A stretch of DNA of 64,000 bases. It comes from an uncultured Carboxylicivirga sp. (GTDB taxonomy: Bacteria > Bacteroidota > Bacteroidia > Bacteroidales > Marinilabiliaceae). The position numbers and the translations under genes were made by a program. The notes below the pieces were generated by a model. That model saw only the letters and a program-made list of their open reading frames with translations, was not told the origin of the DNA and searched no databases. Each line of letters starts with the position of its first letter. Position 1 is the stretch's first letter. Location: assembly GCA_947491945.1 (NCBI GenBank), contig CANLLN010000002.1:186001-250000 (forward strand). Direction: 5' to 3'. Positions 35,808-44,717 of this stretch are shown here, in pieces.

Positions 35808-35837
35808 CAAAGATAGTGCTTTTTAAATATTTTCAAA
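35808..35837 (-). promoter_or_regulatory. Promoter of the GHL10-FAD-phosphoesterase operon
   Basis: Minus strand TTTG (35837-35834), 18 nt, then TATCTTTG (35815-35808): a full match to the Bacteroidota TTTG / TAnnTTTG pattern, about 105 nt before the GHL10 start at 35702. Confidence 0.55.
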
Positions 35838-36105
35838 TATTCATAACACTTTTTCATATCAACCACTAAGTAAAAAAAGTAAATAACAACTCAATAAAGC
35901 CATTAACCACTGTATTTCATATACATGGCCTTAAGAACACCAACAACCATCAACCCTAAACATCATTTACAAGACCAAATAAAGTCGCTTAAAACCCAAA
36001 AATTATTTGGTTAAAAGTGCCAAATAAACAATAACCACCTTTCAGGCTTATACCCTCATTCAGCGTTAATATCAATATTTATAGGGAATTTTAAATTATA
36101 GATAG

Positions 36106-36113
36106 TATATTTG
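36106..36113 (+). promoter_or_regulatory. -7 element of the namZ promoter
   Basis: TATATTTG matches TAnnTTTG, 45 nt before the namZ start. No good -33 TTG at 18-21 nt, so the promoter may depend on an activator. Confidence 0.45.
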
Positions 36114-36125
36114 TATTACATCTTA
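36111..36125. promoter_or_regulatory. 15-nt repeated element, copy 2 (possible operator)
   Basis: TTGTATTACATCTTA, an exact copy of 35786-35800 in the same orientation. It overlaps the 3' end of the namZ -7 element and runs into the expected transcription start. Confidence 0.5.
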
Positions 36126-36158
36126 TAAGCTTGTGTAAACTAAAATTGTGTTAATTTT

Positions 36159-37391
36159 ATGAAGAAAATTGTTTTTTTAGCCTTACAGTTATTAATCTGT
36201 GGCCTTCTATCTGCCCAAAAGGTAAAGACCGGTATTGAGGTTCTTCAGCAGCAAAACTTCGATCCCCTAAAACATCAACGCATCGGCCTCATTACCAACC
36301 CAACAGGTATTAATAGTACCTTTGAGTCGACCATAGACATCCTGCACAAGGCGCCGCACGTAGAACTGGTAGCAATGTACAGTCCTGAACACGGTGTACG
36401 TGGCGATTACTCGGCCGGCGATCAGGTGGGCTTTTTTAAGGATCCCAAAACCAATGTGCCTGTTTACAGTCTTCACGGCAAACACAAAAAACCCACAGCC
36501 GAAATGCTCAAGGGCATCGATGTGTTGGTTTATGACATTCAGGATATTGGCTCCCGCTCCTACACTTATATCAGCACCTTAGGCTTGGCTATGGAGGCAG
36601 CCGCTGAAAACAATATTAAATTAGTGGTGCTGGATCGGCCTAATCCGCTTGGAGGAGAAAAGATGGAAGGAATGATTACAGAGCCTGAATTCACCTCCTT
36701 TGTCAGCCAATTTCCTATCCCTTATGTACATGGACTTACAGTAGGCGAGCTGGCTATTTTTCTTAATGAAGAGGGATTACTGAAGGATGGCCTGAAGTGC
36801 GACCTGGAAGTCATCAGCATGCAGGGCTGGAAACGAAAAATGTCATTTGAGGAAACCAAACTACCCTGGGTTCCTTCATCACCACACATACCCCATGCTC
36901 ACTCGTCTTATTTTTACCCGGTGAGCGGCATATTAGGTGAGCTATATGTTTATAATATCGGGGTCGGCTACACCCTTCCCTTTCAGGTTTTTGCAGCCCC
37001 TTGGATCGATGCCGACAGCCTGACAAATAAGCTGAATGCACTCGATCTGCCTGGCATCACATTCCGCCCGGTTCATTTTAAACCTTACTATAGCGTATCA
37101 AAAGGTACCCTTGTGCATGGTGTACAAGTTCACTTCACCAACTACAAAGAGGCTCCCCTATCGCTCATTCAATTCTATGTGCTGCAAGAAGCCCATCAAC
37201 TATGGCCACAGCACGATGTATTTAAAATGTGTGACCCTTCGCGACTAAGCATGTTTGATAAGGTAAGTGGTAGCGACAAGGTGCGAAAGACTTTTACGAA
37301 GCACTGGCGCGTGGATGACATAAAAGACATGTGGTACAGTGATATTGATGACTTTAGAAAAAAAGCGCAACAATACTTCTTATATGAGTAA
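36159..37391 (+). CDS. namZ: NamZ-type exo-beta-N-acetylmuramidase (DUF1343, GH171)
   Basis: A 410-residue DUF1343 protein with a signal peptide (MKKIVFLALQLLICGLLSA). Family blocks are clear: YSPEHGVRG (74-82), VYDIQDIGSRSYTY (124-137), LDRPNPLGG (158-166) and WVPSSPHIPH. The founding member, Bacillus subtilis NamZ (YbbC), removes terminal MurNAc from the non-reducing ends of peptidoglycan strands; whether this homologue does so is inferred from family. It is divergent from the nine-gene SusCD-type locus and carries the same putative operator as the GHL10 promoter. Probably periplasmic: no lipobox or sorting domain. Confidence 0.88.
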   Translation: MKKIVFLALQLLICGLLSAQKVKTGIEVLQQQNFDPLKHQRIGLITNPTGINSTFESTIDILHKAPHVELVAMYSPEHGVRGDYSAGDQVGFFKDPKTNVPVYSLHGKHKKPTAEMLKGIDVLVYDIQDIGSRSYTYISTLGLAMEAAAENNIKLVVLDRPNPLGGEKMEGMITEPEFTSFVSQFPIPYVHGLTVGELAIFLNEEGLLKDGLKCDLEVISMQGWKRKMSFEETKLPWVPSSPHIPHAHSSYFYPVSGILGELYVYNIGVGYTLPFQVFAAPWIDADSLTNKLNALDLPGITFRPVHFKPYYSVSKGTLVHGVQVHFTNYKEAPLSLIQFYVLQEAHQLWPQHDVFKMCDPSRLSMFDKVSGSDKVRKTFTKHWRVDDIKDMWYSDIDDFRKKAQQYFLYE

Positions 37392-37400
37392 ATTTGGATG

Positions 37401-37439
37401 TGTGATCAGTGAGATAATAAACTATCTCACTGACACACA
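37401..37439. terminator. Long hairpin between convergent namZ and pepT
   Basis: CAGTGAGATA (37408-37417) pairs with TATCTCACTG (37424-37433), extended by GTGTG/CACAC outside. No strong T-run follows, so it may be a terminator of low strength or a 3'-end stabiliser. Confidence 0.5.
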
Positions 37440-37458
37440 ACTACATTTTATTAGTGCC

Positions 37459-38685
37459 TTACTTTTTTGCTACCCGCTCAGCGATCTTTAAAATAACCTC
37501 CACAGCTTTTTGCATACTTTGTACCGGCACAAACTCAAAGCGCCCGTGGAAATTATGTCCACCCGCAAAAATATTAGGGCAGGGTAAGCCCATGTATGAA
37601 AGGCGTGAACCATCCGTACCACCGCGTATGGGTTTTACAATAGGCGTTACACCCACTTCCTCCATGGCCTGCTTAGCGTAATCCACAACATGCATCACAG
37701 GCTCTACCTTCTCGCGCATGTTGTAATACTGATCTTTTATTTCTACAGTCGCCGTTCCTTCTCCATATTCGGCATTAATCTTATTAATCAGATGCTGCAT
37801 CTCGCGCTTTCGGTCTTCAAAACGATCACGCTTAAAGTCACGGATAATATACATCATTTCGGTTTTCTCCACATCGCCATTGAAAGACATTAAATGGTAA
37901 AAACCTTCGTACCCCTCGGTATGTTCTGGGGTTTCATGACGCGGCAGCATTGTCATTATCTGATTGGCTATGCGCATGGAGTTACGCATCTTGTTTTTAG
38001 CATAGCCCGGATGAACCATTCGCCCCTGCACAGTAATCTTCGCTCCGGCAGCATTGAAATTCTCAAATTCCAACTCGCCGATCTGCGATCCATCGAGTGT
38101 ATAAGCAAAGTCAGCACCAAATTTTTTAACATCGAAGTGATCAGCACCTGCACCTATTTCTTCATCTGGCGTAAAGCCGATGCGTATCTTACCATGCTTA
38201 ATTTCAGGGTGATCGATCAAATAAGCGGCGGCAGTAACAATCTCAGCTACCCCGGCTTTATCATCGGCACCCAATAAGGTAGTGCCATCGGTTACCACCA
38301 AATCCTGCCCAACATACTGCTCTACCTCAGGAAAATCAGACACTTTCAGCACAATATTTTTCTCCTCATTCAGCACCAAATCACCACCAGCATAATTATT
38401 AATAACCCGGGGCTTTACATGCTTGCCTGAAAAATCAGGACTGGTATCCATGTGAGCGACAAATCCTACCACAGGCAATTCCTCATCGCTGGTAGCCGGC
38501 ACTGTAGCCATCACATATCCGTTTTCATCGAGGCTTACCTCACTCAATCCCAAAGCCTTTAACTCTTCTGCCAGGGACTCGGCAAAAATCATCTGTCCGG
38601 GTGTTGATGGAGTCAGGTCGGTATCCACATCCGACTGGGTATCAACCACTACATATTTCAAAAATCGTTCAAGTACTTGTTCCAT
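37459..38685 (-). CDS. pepT: Tripeptide aminopeptidase (peptidase T)
   Basis: PepT is a cytosolic zinc aminopeptidase (M20B) that removes the N-terminal residue of tripeptides. The start at 38685 ([12 protein letters not shown]) gives 408 residues, the usual PepT length; the nine-codon longer frame was not used. Metal and catalytic motifs are present: [43 protein letters not shown] and [14 protein letters not shown]. Peptide removal could complement peptidoglycan scavenging next door, but PepT is a common housekeeping gene and lies on the other side of a hairpin. Confidence 0.95.
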   Translation of the reverse strand: MEQVLERFLKYVVVDTQSDVDTDLTPSTPGQMIFAESLAEELKALGLSEVSLDENGYVMATVPATSDEELPVVGFVAHMDTSPDFSGKHVKPRVINNYAGGDLVLNEEKNIVLKVSDFPEVEQYVGQDLVVTDGTTLLGADDKAGVAEIVTAAAYLIDHPEIKHGKIRIGFTPDEEIGAGADHFDVKKFGADFAYTLDGSQIGELEFENFNAAGAKITVQGRMVHPGYAKNKMRNSMRIANQIMTMLPRHETPEHTEGYEGFYHLMSFNGDVEKTEMMYIIRDFKRDRFEDRKREMQHLINKINAEYGEGTATVEIKDQYYNMREKVEPVMHVVDYAKQAMEEVGVTPIVKPIRGGTDGSRLSYMGLPCPNIFAGGHNFHGRFEFVPVQSMQKAVEVILKIAERVAKK

Positions 38686-38901
38686 ATTATAAAAGCTGAT
38701 AGCTAATAGCACGTAGCTGCTAGCTTATAATTACTAAAATTTATCTATTTATACTTATACGCGAAGCCTTCCGGCTTTATTCACCTAAGTCCTGTTATTG
38801 ACTTTTTCAAGTCCTTATTAATTAATAGTTTACACAATGGTTCTTAATAAGCACCTAGTGATAGAGAACAATTCCATAAAACATCTTGAACGCTCTACTC
38901 A

Positions 38902-39591
38902 TCACTGCTGCACATCATCGGCCTTATACACAAAACCCATTCGCTTACCCGTCTGCATGCGTGAGCTTAATATCTCCCCATTCATCTGCATCATCGAAAT
39001 TATCTTAACATCGTCGTAAGGAGGCACCAGGAGATCGAACTCGAGAGAATATAACATGGCGGTTTCCACTATACTCTGCCAACTGTCTTGATTGATAACA
39101 GAAGTGCCAAAGTGGTTAATTCCCGTACCCTTTTGTCGTTTCCCCTCCACAAAATAATGACCTTCCTTATTAATGAAAATACGTGCCACAAGATAACCCG
39201 CATCCTGCTCTCGATTATAACGAAATGAATCGTGAAGGAAATTATAAATATTGACCACGCCACAATATGAATTGTATTCGTCCTTCTTCACATATTCGCA
39301 CTTCCACACTTCATGATCGCGATCGAACTCAAAAGTGTTAGTATGCATGTGAAAAACCAGCACATCGCCTGCCACCTTAAGCTGCATTACAAACTCACCT
39401 TTATCCTCAAACAAAAGATGGATTCGACGGTCGTGATGACCCAGCTGCTGATTGTATTCTTTTTCCACTTTTTGAAGCACCTCCTTCAAAAGCTCAAAAT
39501 TCGCTTTGGTAGAATCAAACACATCCTGTTTCACCAAGGCATTGCTCTGCAATACATTGATAATCTCCTTTTTGATGGCATCTTTACTCAT
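38902..39591 (-). CDS. Conserved hypothetical protein
   Basis: I do not recognise this 229-residue protein. The N-terminal ~50 residues look helical (a possible coiled coil, KANFELLKEVLQKVEKEY); the rest appears alpha/beta, with segments such as VLVFHMHTNTFEFDRDHEVW and YLVARIFINKEGHYFVEGKR. No signal or membrane segment, so cytosolic. It is followed by proS further downstream in the opposite reading order, with a terminator between, and probably stands alone. Confidence 0.75.
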   Translation of the reverse strand: MSKDAIKKEIINVLQSNALVKQDVFDSTKANFELLKEVLQKVEKEYNQQLGHHDRRIHLLFEDKGEFVMQLKVAGDVLVFHMHTNTFEFDRDHEVWKCEYVKKDEYNSYCGVVNIYNFLHDSFRYNREQDAGYLVARIFINKEGHYFVEGKRQKGTGINHFGTSVINQDSWQSIVETAMLYSLEFDLLVPPYDDVKIISMMQMNGEILSSRMQTGKRMGFVYKADDVQQ

Positions 39592-39651
39592 ACGATATGT
39601 TTTTAGAATTCGCTTATCGTGTTTCGCTAGGCTAAATGTAAGTTTTTTTAA

Positions 39652-39693
39652 ATAAAAATAGGGAAACCTTTATCATGGTCTCCCTATTTTTTA
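39652..39693 (-). terminator. Terminator of proS
   Basis: Perfect 11-bp stem AAAAATAGGGA (39654-39664) with TCCCTATTTTT (39681-39691); minus-strand tail is T-rich. It lies 54 nt past the proS stop. Confidence 0.7.
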
Positions 39694-39746
39694 ACGGTGT
39701 AATTTACAATTCAGCCGAAAAGAAGATTCTTCCAGCATATCATATT

Positions 39747-41219
39747 TTAGTAGGCACGAGCAAAAACTACTCGCTTCTTCGAGGGTTTGCCCGAATATAT
39801 GCAAACGCCTTCCTCATCAGGCTGATCCAAAGCAATACAACGAATGGTAGCCTTGGTCTCCTCTTTTATCTTCTGCTCCGTTTCGGGCGTTCCGTCCCAG
39901 TGCGCCATAATAAAACCACCTTCTTCCAAACGCTCTTTAAATTCATCGTAGGTATCTACCGACACGGTCTTCTCCGCTCTGAAATCAATGGCTTTTTGGT
40001 AAATATTGGTTTGAATATCATCGAGCAAGTTCACAATGTGCTCATCAACGCCTTCCAGGTTCACCACCTCTTTACTCAAAGTATCCCGGCGTGCCACCTC
40101 AACGGTTCCATTCTCCAAATCGCGTGGTCCCATGGCCAAACGTACCGGCACACCTTTCAGCTCATATTCGGCAAACTTCCAACCCGGTTTTTTATTATCG
40201 TTATCATCAAACTTCACATCAACGCCCTTATCACGCAGCTTGGCAATCAGTCCACTCGCTGCTTCCTTAATCTTCTCCAATTCTTCGGGCTTGCGGAAAA
40301 TAGGCACAATCACCACCTGAATAGGAGCCAATTTAGGAGGCAATACCAGACCATTATCATCGGAGTGAGCCATGATAAGCGCCCCCATCAATCGGGTTGA
40401 TACACCCCATGAGGTGGCCCAAACATAGTCTTCCTTACCTTCTTTATTGGCAAATTTCACATCAAAAGCTTTGGCAAAATTTTGTCCCAGAAAGTGCGAA
40501 GTACCAGCCTGCAAAGCCTTACCATCTTGCATCAACGCTTCAATACACAAGGTTTCGAGAGCACCTGCAAAACGCTCATTAGCTGTTTTGTATCCTTTAA
40601 TAACCGGCACTGCCATAAATTGCTCGGCAAAATCACCATACACATTTATCATGGTCTCCGTCTCTTCCAGCGCTTCTTGTTTAGTGGCATGCGCAGTGTG
40701 TCCTTCCTGCCACAAAAACTCCGCAGTTCGCAAAAACAGGCGCGTACGCATCTCCCAGCGCACCACATTGGCCCATTGATTACATTTAATAGGCAGGTCA
40801 CGGTATGACTGTATCCAGTTCTTATAGGTGTTCCAGATAATGGTTTCAGAAGTTGGGCGAACAATCAACTCCTCTTCCAGCTTGGCTTCAGGATCAACAA
40901 CAACACCCTTACCTTCCGGATCGTTCATCAAACGATAATGTGTAACTACAGCACATTCTTTGGCAAAGCCCTCAACATGGTCGGCCTCCTTGCTAAAGAA
41001 CGATTTGGGAATAAAAATCGGGAAATATGCGTTTTCATGCCCTGTATCCTTAAACATTTGGTCTAGCACACGCTGCATTTTTTCCCATATAGCATAACCG
41101 TAAGGCTTAATTACCATACATCCACGTACCGCGGAATTCTCAGCTAAATCTGCTTTCAGCACAAGGTCGTTGTACCACTGTGAATAACTTTCACTCCTCG
41201 GCGTTAATACTTTTGCCAT
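39747..41219 (-). CDS. proS: Prolyl-tRNA synthetase (archaeal/eukaryotic-like type)
   Basis: A 490-residue class II aminoacyl-tRNA synthetase charging tRNA-Pro, of the shorter type that lacks the bacterial inserted editing domain and has a C-terminal zinc-binding-like extension. Catalytic motifs are seen in [19 protein letters not shown] (motif 2 region), [17 protein letters not shown] and the motif 3 region [20 protein letters not shown]. Start at 41219 ([19 protein letters not shown]), the usual start for this type; the 15 upstream codons are not protein-like. A minus-strand TATTTTTG at 41269-41262 is a possible -7 element. Confidence 0.95.
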   Translation of the reverse strand: MAKVLTPRSESYSQWYNDLVLKADLAENSAVRGCMVIKPYGYAIWEKMQRVLDQMFKDTGHENAYFPIFIPKSFFSKEADHVEGFAKECAVVTHYRLMNDPEGKGVVVDPEAKLEEELIVRPTSETIIWNTYKNWIQSYRDLPIKCNQWANVVRWEMRTRLFLRTAEFLWQEGHTAHATKQEALEETETMINVYGDFAEQFMAVPVIKGYKTANERFAGALETLCIEALMQDGKALQAGTSHFLGQNFAKAFDVKFANKEGKEDYVWATSWGVSTRLMGALIMAHSDDNGLVLPPKLAPIQVVIVPIFRKPEELEKIKEAASGLIAKLRDKGVDVKFDDNDNKKPGWKFAEYELKGVPVRLAMGPRDLENGTVEVARRDTLSKEVVNLEGVDEHIVNLLDDIQTNIYQKAIDFRAEKTVSVDTYDEFKERLEEGGFIMAHWDGTPETEQKIKEETKATIRCIALDQPDEEGVCIYSGKPSKKRVVFARAY

Positions 41220-41446
41220 GTTCTTTTTCTTAATTTGTATGCATTTCAATAACAAGAGGCACAAAAATAAGAAAATTTAAAGCAAAATATTAGGTCAGTC
41301 ACTGTGATTTTTAAACATTGCCCTTTTATGGTCAAGGGTCAAAAACCACGAGTAGGAAGTATTTCTTTTTCGAAACAATTTTACATTTTTTAATATCGCG
41401 GCACGTTTTTTGCCTTTTGATTATTAGTTTTACAAACCCAAAAAGC

Positions 41447-41451
41447 GGAGG
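41447..41451 (+). promoter_or_regulatory. Strong Shine-Dalgarno site fixing the start at 41459
   Basis: GGAGG seven bases before the ATG at 41459. Such strong sites are uncommon in Bacteroidota and decide this start over the in-frame ATG at 41318. Confidence 0.7.
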
Positions 41452-41458
41452 ATTCGCC

Positions 41459-42931
41459 ATGAGAACCTATACAATAATCGGCTTATTTATTCTTCTTTTA
41501 GCAAATGCATGTAGCTCATCACAATGGATGAACAGCAGCTATTACGAAGACGACTTGTATTACAAACCCAACAGCACCCCTGCAACGGTTGCAGATAAGT
41601 ATGCACCTATTCAGCAGAATCAGGAATTGCAGAAGGAAGATCAAAAAGAGCTTAAGCAGCTCCAAAGCAATTACGAACAGTCAGATTTGGCTCAGCAAGA
41701 TAATCGCAACTTCTCGCAGATTCAAAGTGATTATTTGAGCTTGCTGGCTGCTGACAGCGTGGAAACACTGGACACCTTAGTTTACTTTAACGAAGAAACA
41801 GGCTATTGGGTAGATGGATTTGATGGATCCTCAATGGATCAGGATTATGCCGAGCGCCTCATTAAGTTTCATGGCCCATTTAATGGCATTCCCTATTGGT
41901 CGCCACTATATAACGACATGGTTTACTTCAACAACTGGGACTGGAATGTTTATGTAGATGGCAACTACGCCTACGCCTTCCCCACCTGGAGCAATCCCTG
42001 GTATAACGACTACCGATATAACTATGGATTTGGCAGCCGCTGGAGTTTCTCCATGAACTGGGGCTATCCTTATTACGGATACGGATATTACGACCCTTGG
42101 TACTCATCGTGGTACAACCCATGGTGCGGCCCTTATTATAGTCATCACTACCATTGCTATCCTCATTATGGAGGAGGGTATTATCCACCGGTATACGGCC
42201 CTGTTGATGACACTTATGCTCAACGAAGAATTAACGCGCCTCGCGGTGGTGCGTCCACCAGTTCGGGCAGTATTCGCGGACAAAATGGGAGTTCTTCACG
42301 CTCATCCTTATCGCGAAGCAGCGGTGGCGACACCAAATCATCAAGCGGCAGTTATCAAAGCAGAGATATTCAAACGACTACCCGCACACGTAGCGTAACC
42401 AGTCGAAGCAGTGGACGCACTTACAACTACACTAACAGTCAGACACCACAAAAAAAGGCCACCGTAAATAATAACAATAATAGCGGAAATAATTCATCAG
42501 GTAATACGATCCGCACTACCCGTAGAAGCTATAGCCCAAGCTATTCAAATAGCCGAAGCAGTGGCAGTCGTCCGGCGTATAACCGTTCGGCAAACACTAG
42601 CCGTTCTTCAGCAACACGTACACGTAGCGTCAGCACTAAAAGCTCCTATCGGAACAACGCCAGCAGAAGCTACTCTGGAAGCGCAGGTAGAAGCTCCGGA
42701 AGCAGCTACAGAAGTAGTTCTTCGGGCAGCAGCAACCGCAGCTCATACACGCCAAGTCGCTCATCAAGTGGTTCAAGCCGTAGCTCCTACTCATCGGGTC
42801 GCTCATCAAGCTCAGGAAGCTCTTCCTCTTACCGAAGCAGTGGTAGCTCATCGCGCAGCAGCTCCGGTAGTTCATCACGCAGTAGTAGCGGAAGCAGTGG
42901 AAGTAGCCGTAGCTCAAGCACACGACGATAA
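41459..42931 (+). CDS. Lipoprotein with Tyr/Trp-rich centre and Ser/Arg-rich low-complexity tail
   Basis: A 490-residue protein with a lipoprotein signal (MRTYTIIGLFILLLANAC, Cys18). After a charged N-terminal region comes an aromatic segment (about 185-250) very rich in Tyr, Trp, Gly and Pro, for example NWGYPYYGYGYYDPWYSSWY. The last ~210 residues are almost only Ser, Arg, Gly, Thr and Asn. The tail is probably disordered and highly basic. I cannot assign a function; a surface or envelope role is likely from the signal. The start is set by a GGAGG site. It is followed after 34 nt by a FadL-like porin gene, so the two are probably cotranscribed. Confidence 0.8.
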   Translation: MRTYTIIGLFILLLANACSSSQWMNSSYYEDDLYYKPNSTPATVADKYAPIQQNQELQKEDQKELKQLQSNYEQSDLAQQDNRNFSQIQSDYLSLLAADSVETLDTLVYFNEETGYWVDGFDGSSMDQDYAERLIKFHGPFNGIPYWSPLYNDMVYFNNWDWNVYVDGNYAYAFPTWSNPWYNDYRYNYGFGSRWSFSMNWGYPYYGYGYYDPWYSSWYNPWCGPYYSHHYHCYPHYGGGYYPPVYGPVDDTYAQRRINAPRGGASTSSGSIRGQNGSSSRSSLSRSSGGDTKSSSGSYQSRDIQTTTRTRSVTSRSSGRTYNYTNSQTPQKKATVNNNNNSGNNSSGNTIRTTRRSYSPSYSNSRSSGSRPAYNRSANTSRSSATRTRSVSTKSSYRNNASRSYSGSAGRSSGSSYRSSSSGSSNRSSYTPSRSSSGSSRSSYSSGRSSSSGSSSSYRSSGSSSRSSSGSSSRSSSGSSGSSRSSSTRR

Positions 42932-42965
42932 AAGGAACTAATTAACCCTTGTTAAACCATTTACC

Positions 42966-44573
42966 ATGAAAAAAATATCTCTCATCATATTCGTCTGCAT
43001 CACTAGTATTGGTTTACTCCAGAGTCAGACCATCGATGATGCCCTGCGCTTTAATAAACGCGAGTTAACAGGTACATCACGATCATTAGGTATGGCCAAT
43101 GCTTTTGGTGCCTTGGGTGGCGATTTAAGTGCCCTAAGCATTAACCCGGCCGGTATTGCGGTATATCGCAACTCTGATTTTGCCTTTACCCCTTCCGTGT
43201 CGCTGAATCAAACTAAATCCAGTTTCTTGGGGATGAACAGTAAGGACGATAAGTATGCCTTCCCATTTAATCAAATAGGGGGTGTAACAACCATACGTTC
43301 CTTGCGTGATAAGGATAAAGGCTTAATAAGCACTCACTTTGGCTTTACCTACAACCGCACTGCTGATTTTAATCAAAACATAAGCATGCTGCTGGGACAG
43401 AAAATAACGGACAACCATGAAATGGGGCAAATCAACACCCTACTTACCAATATTATGCTGGATGCCAATGGCTATGCCCCCTATGAATTGGAAGACATTG
43501 AGAACGGTGCCAGTCAATTCGATCCGCTACATAGCTCCTATTGGGCTTACGAGACCTACCTTACCAGCCTGGTGGATGGAGAAGAAGATATCTATCTGAG
43601 TCAGTACCATTATACTGACAGCGACCGGCCGGGTGAAATACCCTATCGAAATTTCAATGGCATTGATCAATACAATATCATTGAACGCGACGGATATGGG
43701 GGTGAATACGCCTTTACTTTTGGTGCCAACATCAGCCATGTATTGCTATTGGGAGCCTCATTAAACTTTCAGACTTACCGGTTCGAGGAGAAAGAGAGTT
43801 TTCGAGAAGTCAACGCCTATGGTTTCGATCCTGCCTATAACGAAGACCTTGATTACTACGATTTATACACCAATCTATCACAGAAAGGCTTTGGCGTGAA
43901 TGGTAAATTCGGCCTCATCCTTAATCTCCACCCCATCAGATTGGGGGCTGCTTTTCACACTCCTACTTTTTACGACATCGATGAGAAATTCGATTACGGA
44001 ATGGAATCCTTCTTCAAAGATCGTTTCACGCAGCGCTGGTTGTCGAGCTACCGCTTCGATTACAGCTATAATTACCGCACTCCCTATCGCGCAAGTGGTA
44101 GCTTAGCTATGGTACTGGGTAAAATAGCCCTACTATCGCTTGACTATGAAATGACGGATCATACCGCATCGAAGTTCTCACCTAAGAACGGGTTTGCCAC
44201 CTATTTCGATCAGCTAAACAGAATGGTGGATGAGCAAATGAAGGTAACGCATGACTTCAGAGCCGGTGTGGAGCTAAAGCCCATTCCTTTTTTCGCCATC
44301 AGAGCGGGAGCTGCCTATTTCGACTCCCCTTTGAAAAAAGAATATACCGACAAAGAACTTACGAAGTGGATGGCTACAGCAGGACTGGGGATTCGTAACA
44401 AAAATTTCTATTTCGATGTGGCCTATGCACTAATGATAAGCGATCAAAATTATAACATCAATGCCAATGAAAATAGCCTGAGTCATCCTCACCTCGACCC
44501 CTTGTATTTCACAGGTATTGAACTGAACAATAGGCAACACCAGGCCAGCTTTACCTTTGGTTGGAAGTTTTAA
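42966..44573 (+). CDS. OmpP1/FadL-family outer-membrane porin
   Basis: A 535-residue outer-membrane beta-barrel with signal peptide (cut near residue 21). The N-terminus has the FadL hatch-like sequence SRSLGMANAFGALGGDLSALS followed by INPAGIAVYRNSDF, typical of this family in Bacteroidota, where members are often labelled hemin receptor. The rest is amphipathic strands ending in a phenylalanine-type terminus (FTFGWKF). Such porins carry hydrophobic compounds across the outer membrane. Substrate unknown. Cotranscribed with the preceding low-complexity lipoprotein. Confidence 0.85.
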   Translation: MKKISLIIFVCITSIGLLQSQTIDDALRFNKRELTGTSRSLGMANAFGALGGDLSALSINPAGIAVYRNSDFAFTPSVSLNQTKSSFLGMNSKDDKYAFPFNQIGGVTTIRSLRDKDKGLISTHFGFTYNRTADFNQNISMLLGQKITDNHEMGQINTLLTNIMLDANGYAPYELEDIENGASQFDPLHSSYWAYETYLTSLVDGEEDIYLSQYHYTDSDRPGEIPYRNFNGIDQYNIIERDGYGGEYAFTFGANISHVLLLGASLNFQTYRFEEKESFREVNAYGFDPAYNEDLDYYDLYTNLSQKGFGVNGKFGLILNLHPIRLGAAFHTPTFYDIDEKFDYGMESFFKDRFTQRWLSSYRFDYSYNYRTPYRASGSLAMVLGKIALLSLDYEMTDHTASKFSPKNGFATYFDQLNRMVDEQMKVTHDFRAGVELKPIPFFAIRAGAAYFDSPLKKEYTDKELTKWMATAGLGIRNKNFYFDVAYALMISDQNYNINANENSLSHPHLDPLYFTGIELNNRQHQASFTFGWKF

Positions 44574-44580
44574 ACCTCAT

Positions 44581-44605
44581 AACACAATGTTATTAGCATT
44601 GTGTT
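44581..44605. repeat. Hairpin after the FadL-like gene
   Basis: AACACAATG (44581-44589) and CATTGTGTT (44597-44605) form a perfect 9-bp stem. No T-run; it may protect the 3' end of the mRNA. Confidence 0.45.
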
Positions 44606-44642
44606 ACCTCCCTTCTTCAACAACACCATTAAACATACAAAA

Positions 44643-44676
44643 GCCGCTTTTCGATGCAGAAAAGCGGCTTTTTAGT
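44643..44676. terminator. Bidirectional terminator between FadL-like porin and cysN
   Basis: GCCGCTTTTC and GAAAAGCGGC form a 10-bp stem with loop GATGCA, with T5 on the plus side and an A-run before it, serving both convergent genes. Confidence 0.85.
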
Positions 44677-44717
44677 TCATTATATATTCATCGGAAGTTA
44701 TCCGGCGAATTCAATTT

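Larger units (their letters stand above)
35703..36158. other. Divergent promoter region between GHL10 and namZ genes
   Basis: This AT-rich stretch of 456 nt has no gene. It contains a good promoter for each direction and an exact 15-nt repeat next to both. The middle part (about 35830-36060) shows no recognisable element beyond AT-rich sequence. Confidence 0.6.

Noticed and set aside
39675-40400. Open plus-strand frame of 241 codons
   Set aside because: Antisense to proS across its C-terminal half; proS is certain.
41318-41458. 47-residue N-terminal extension of the low-complexity lipoprotein
   Set aside because: The strong GGAGG site and the lipoprotein signal fix the start at 41459.
42300-42928. 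Tandem DNA repeat as a mobile or variable element
   Set aside because: The repetition is simple codon repetition for Ser/Arg/Gly with varied codons, without a fixed unit or terminal repeats.
42561-42941. Open frame of 126 codons inside the Ser/Arg-rich gene
   Set aside because: Shadow of the low-complexity coding sequence in another frame; Ala/Val-only composition.
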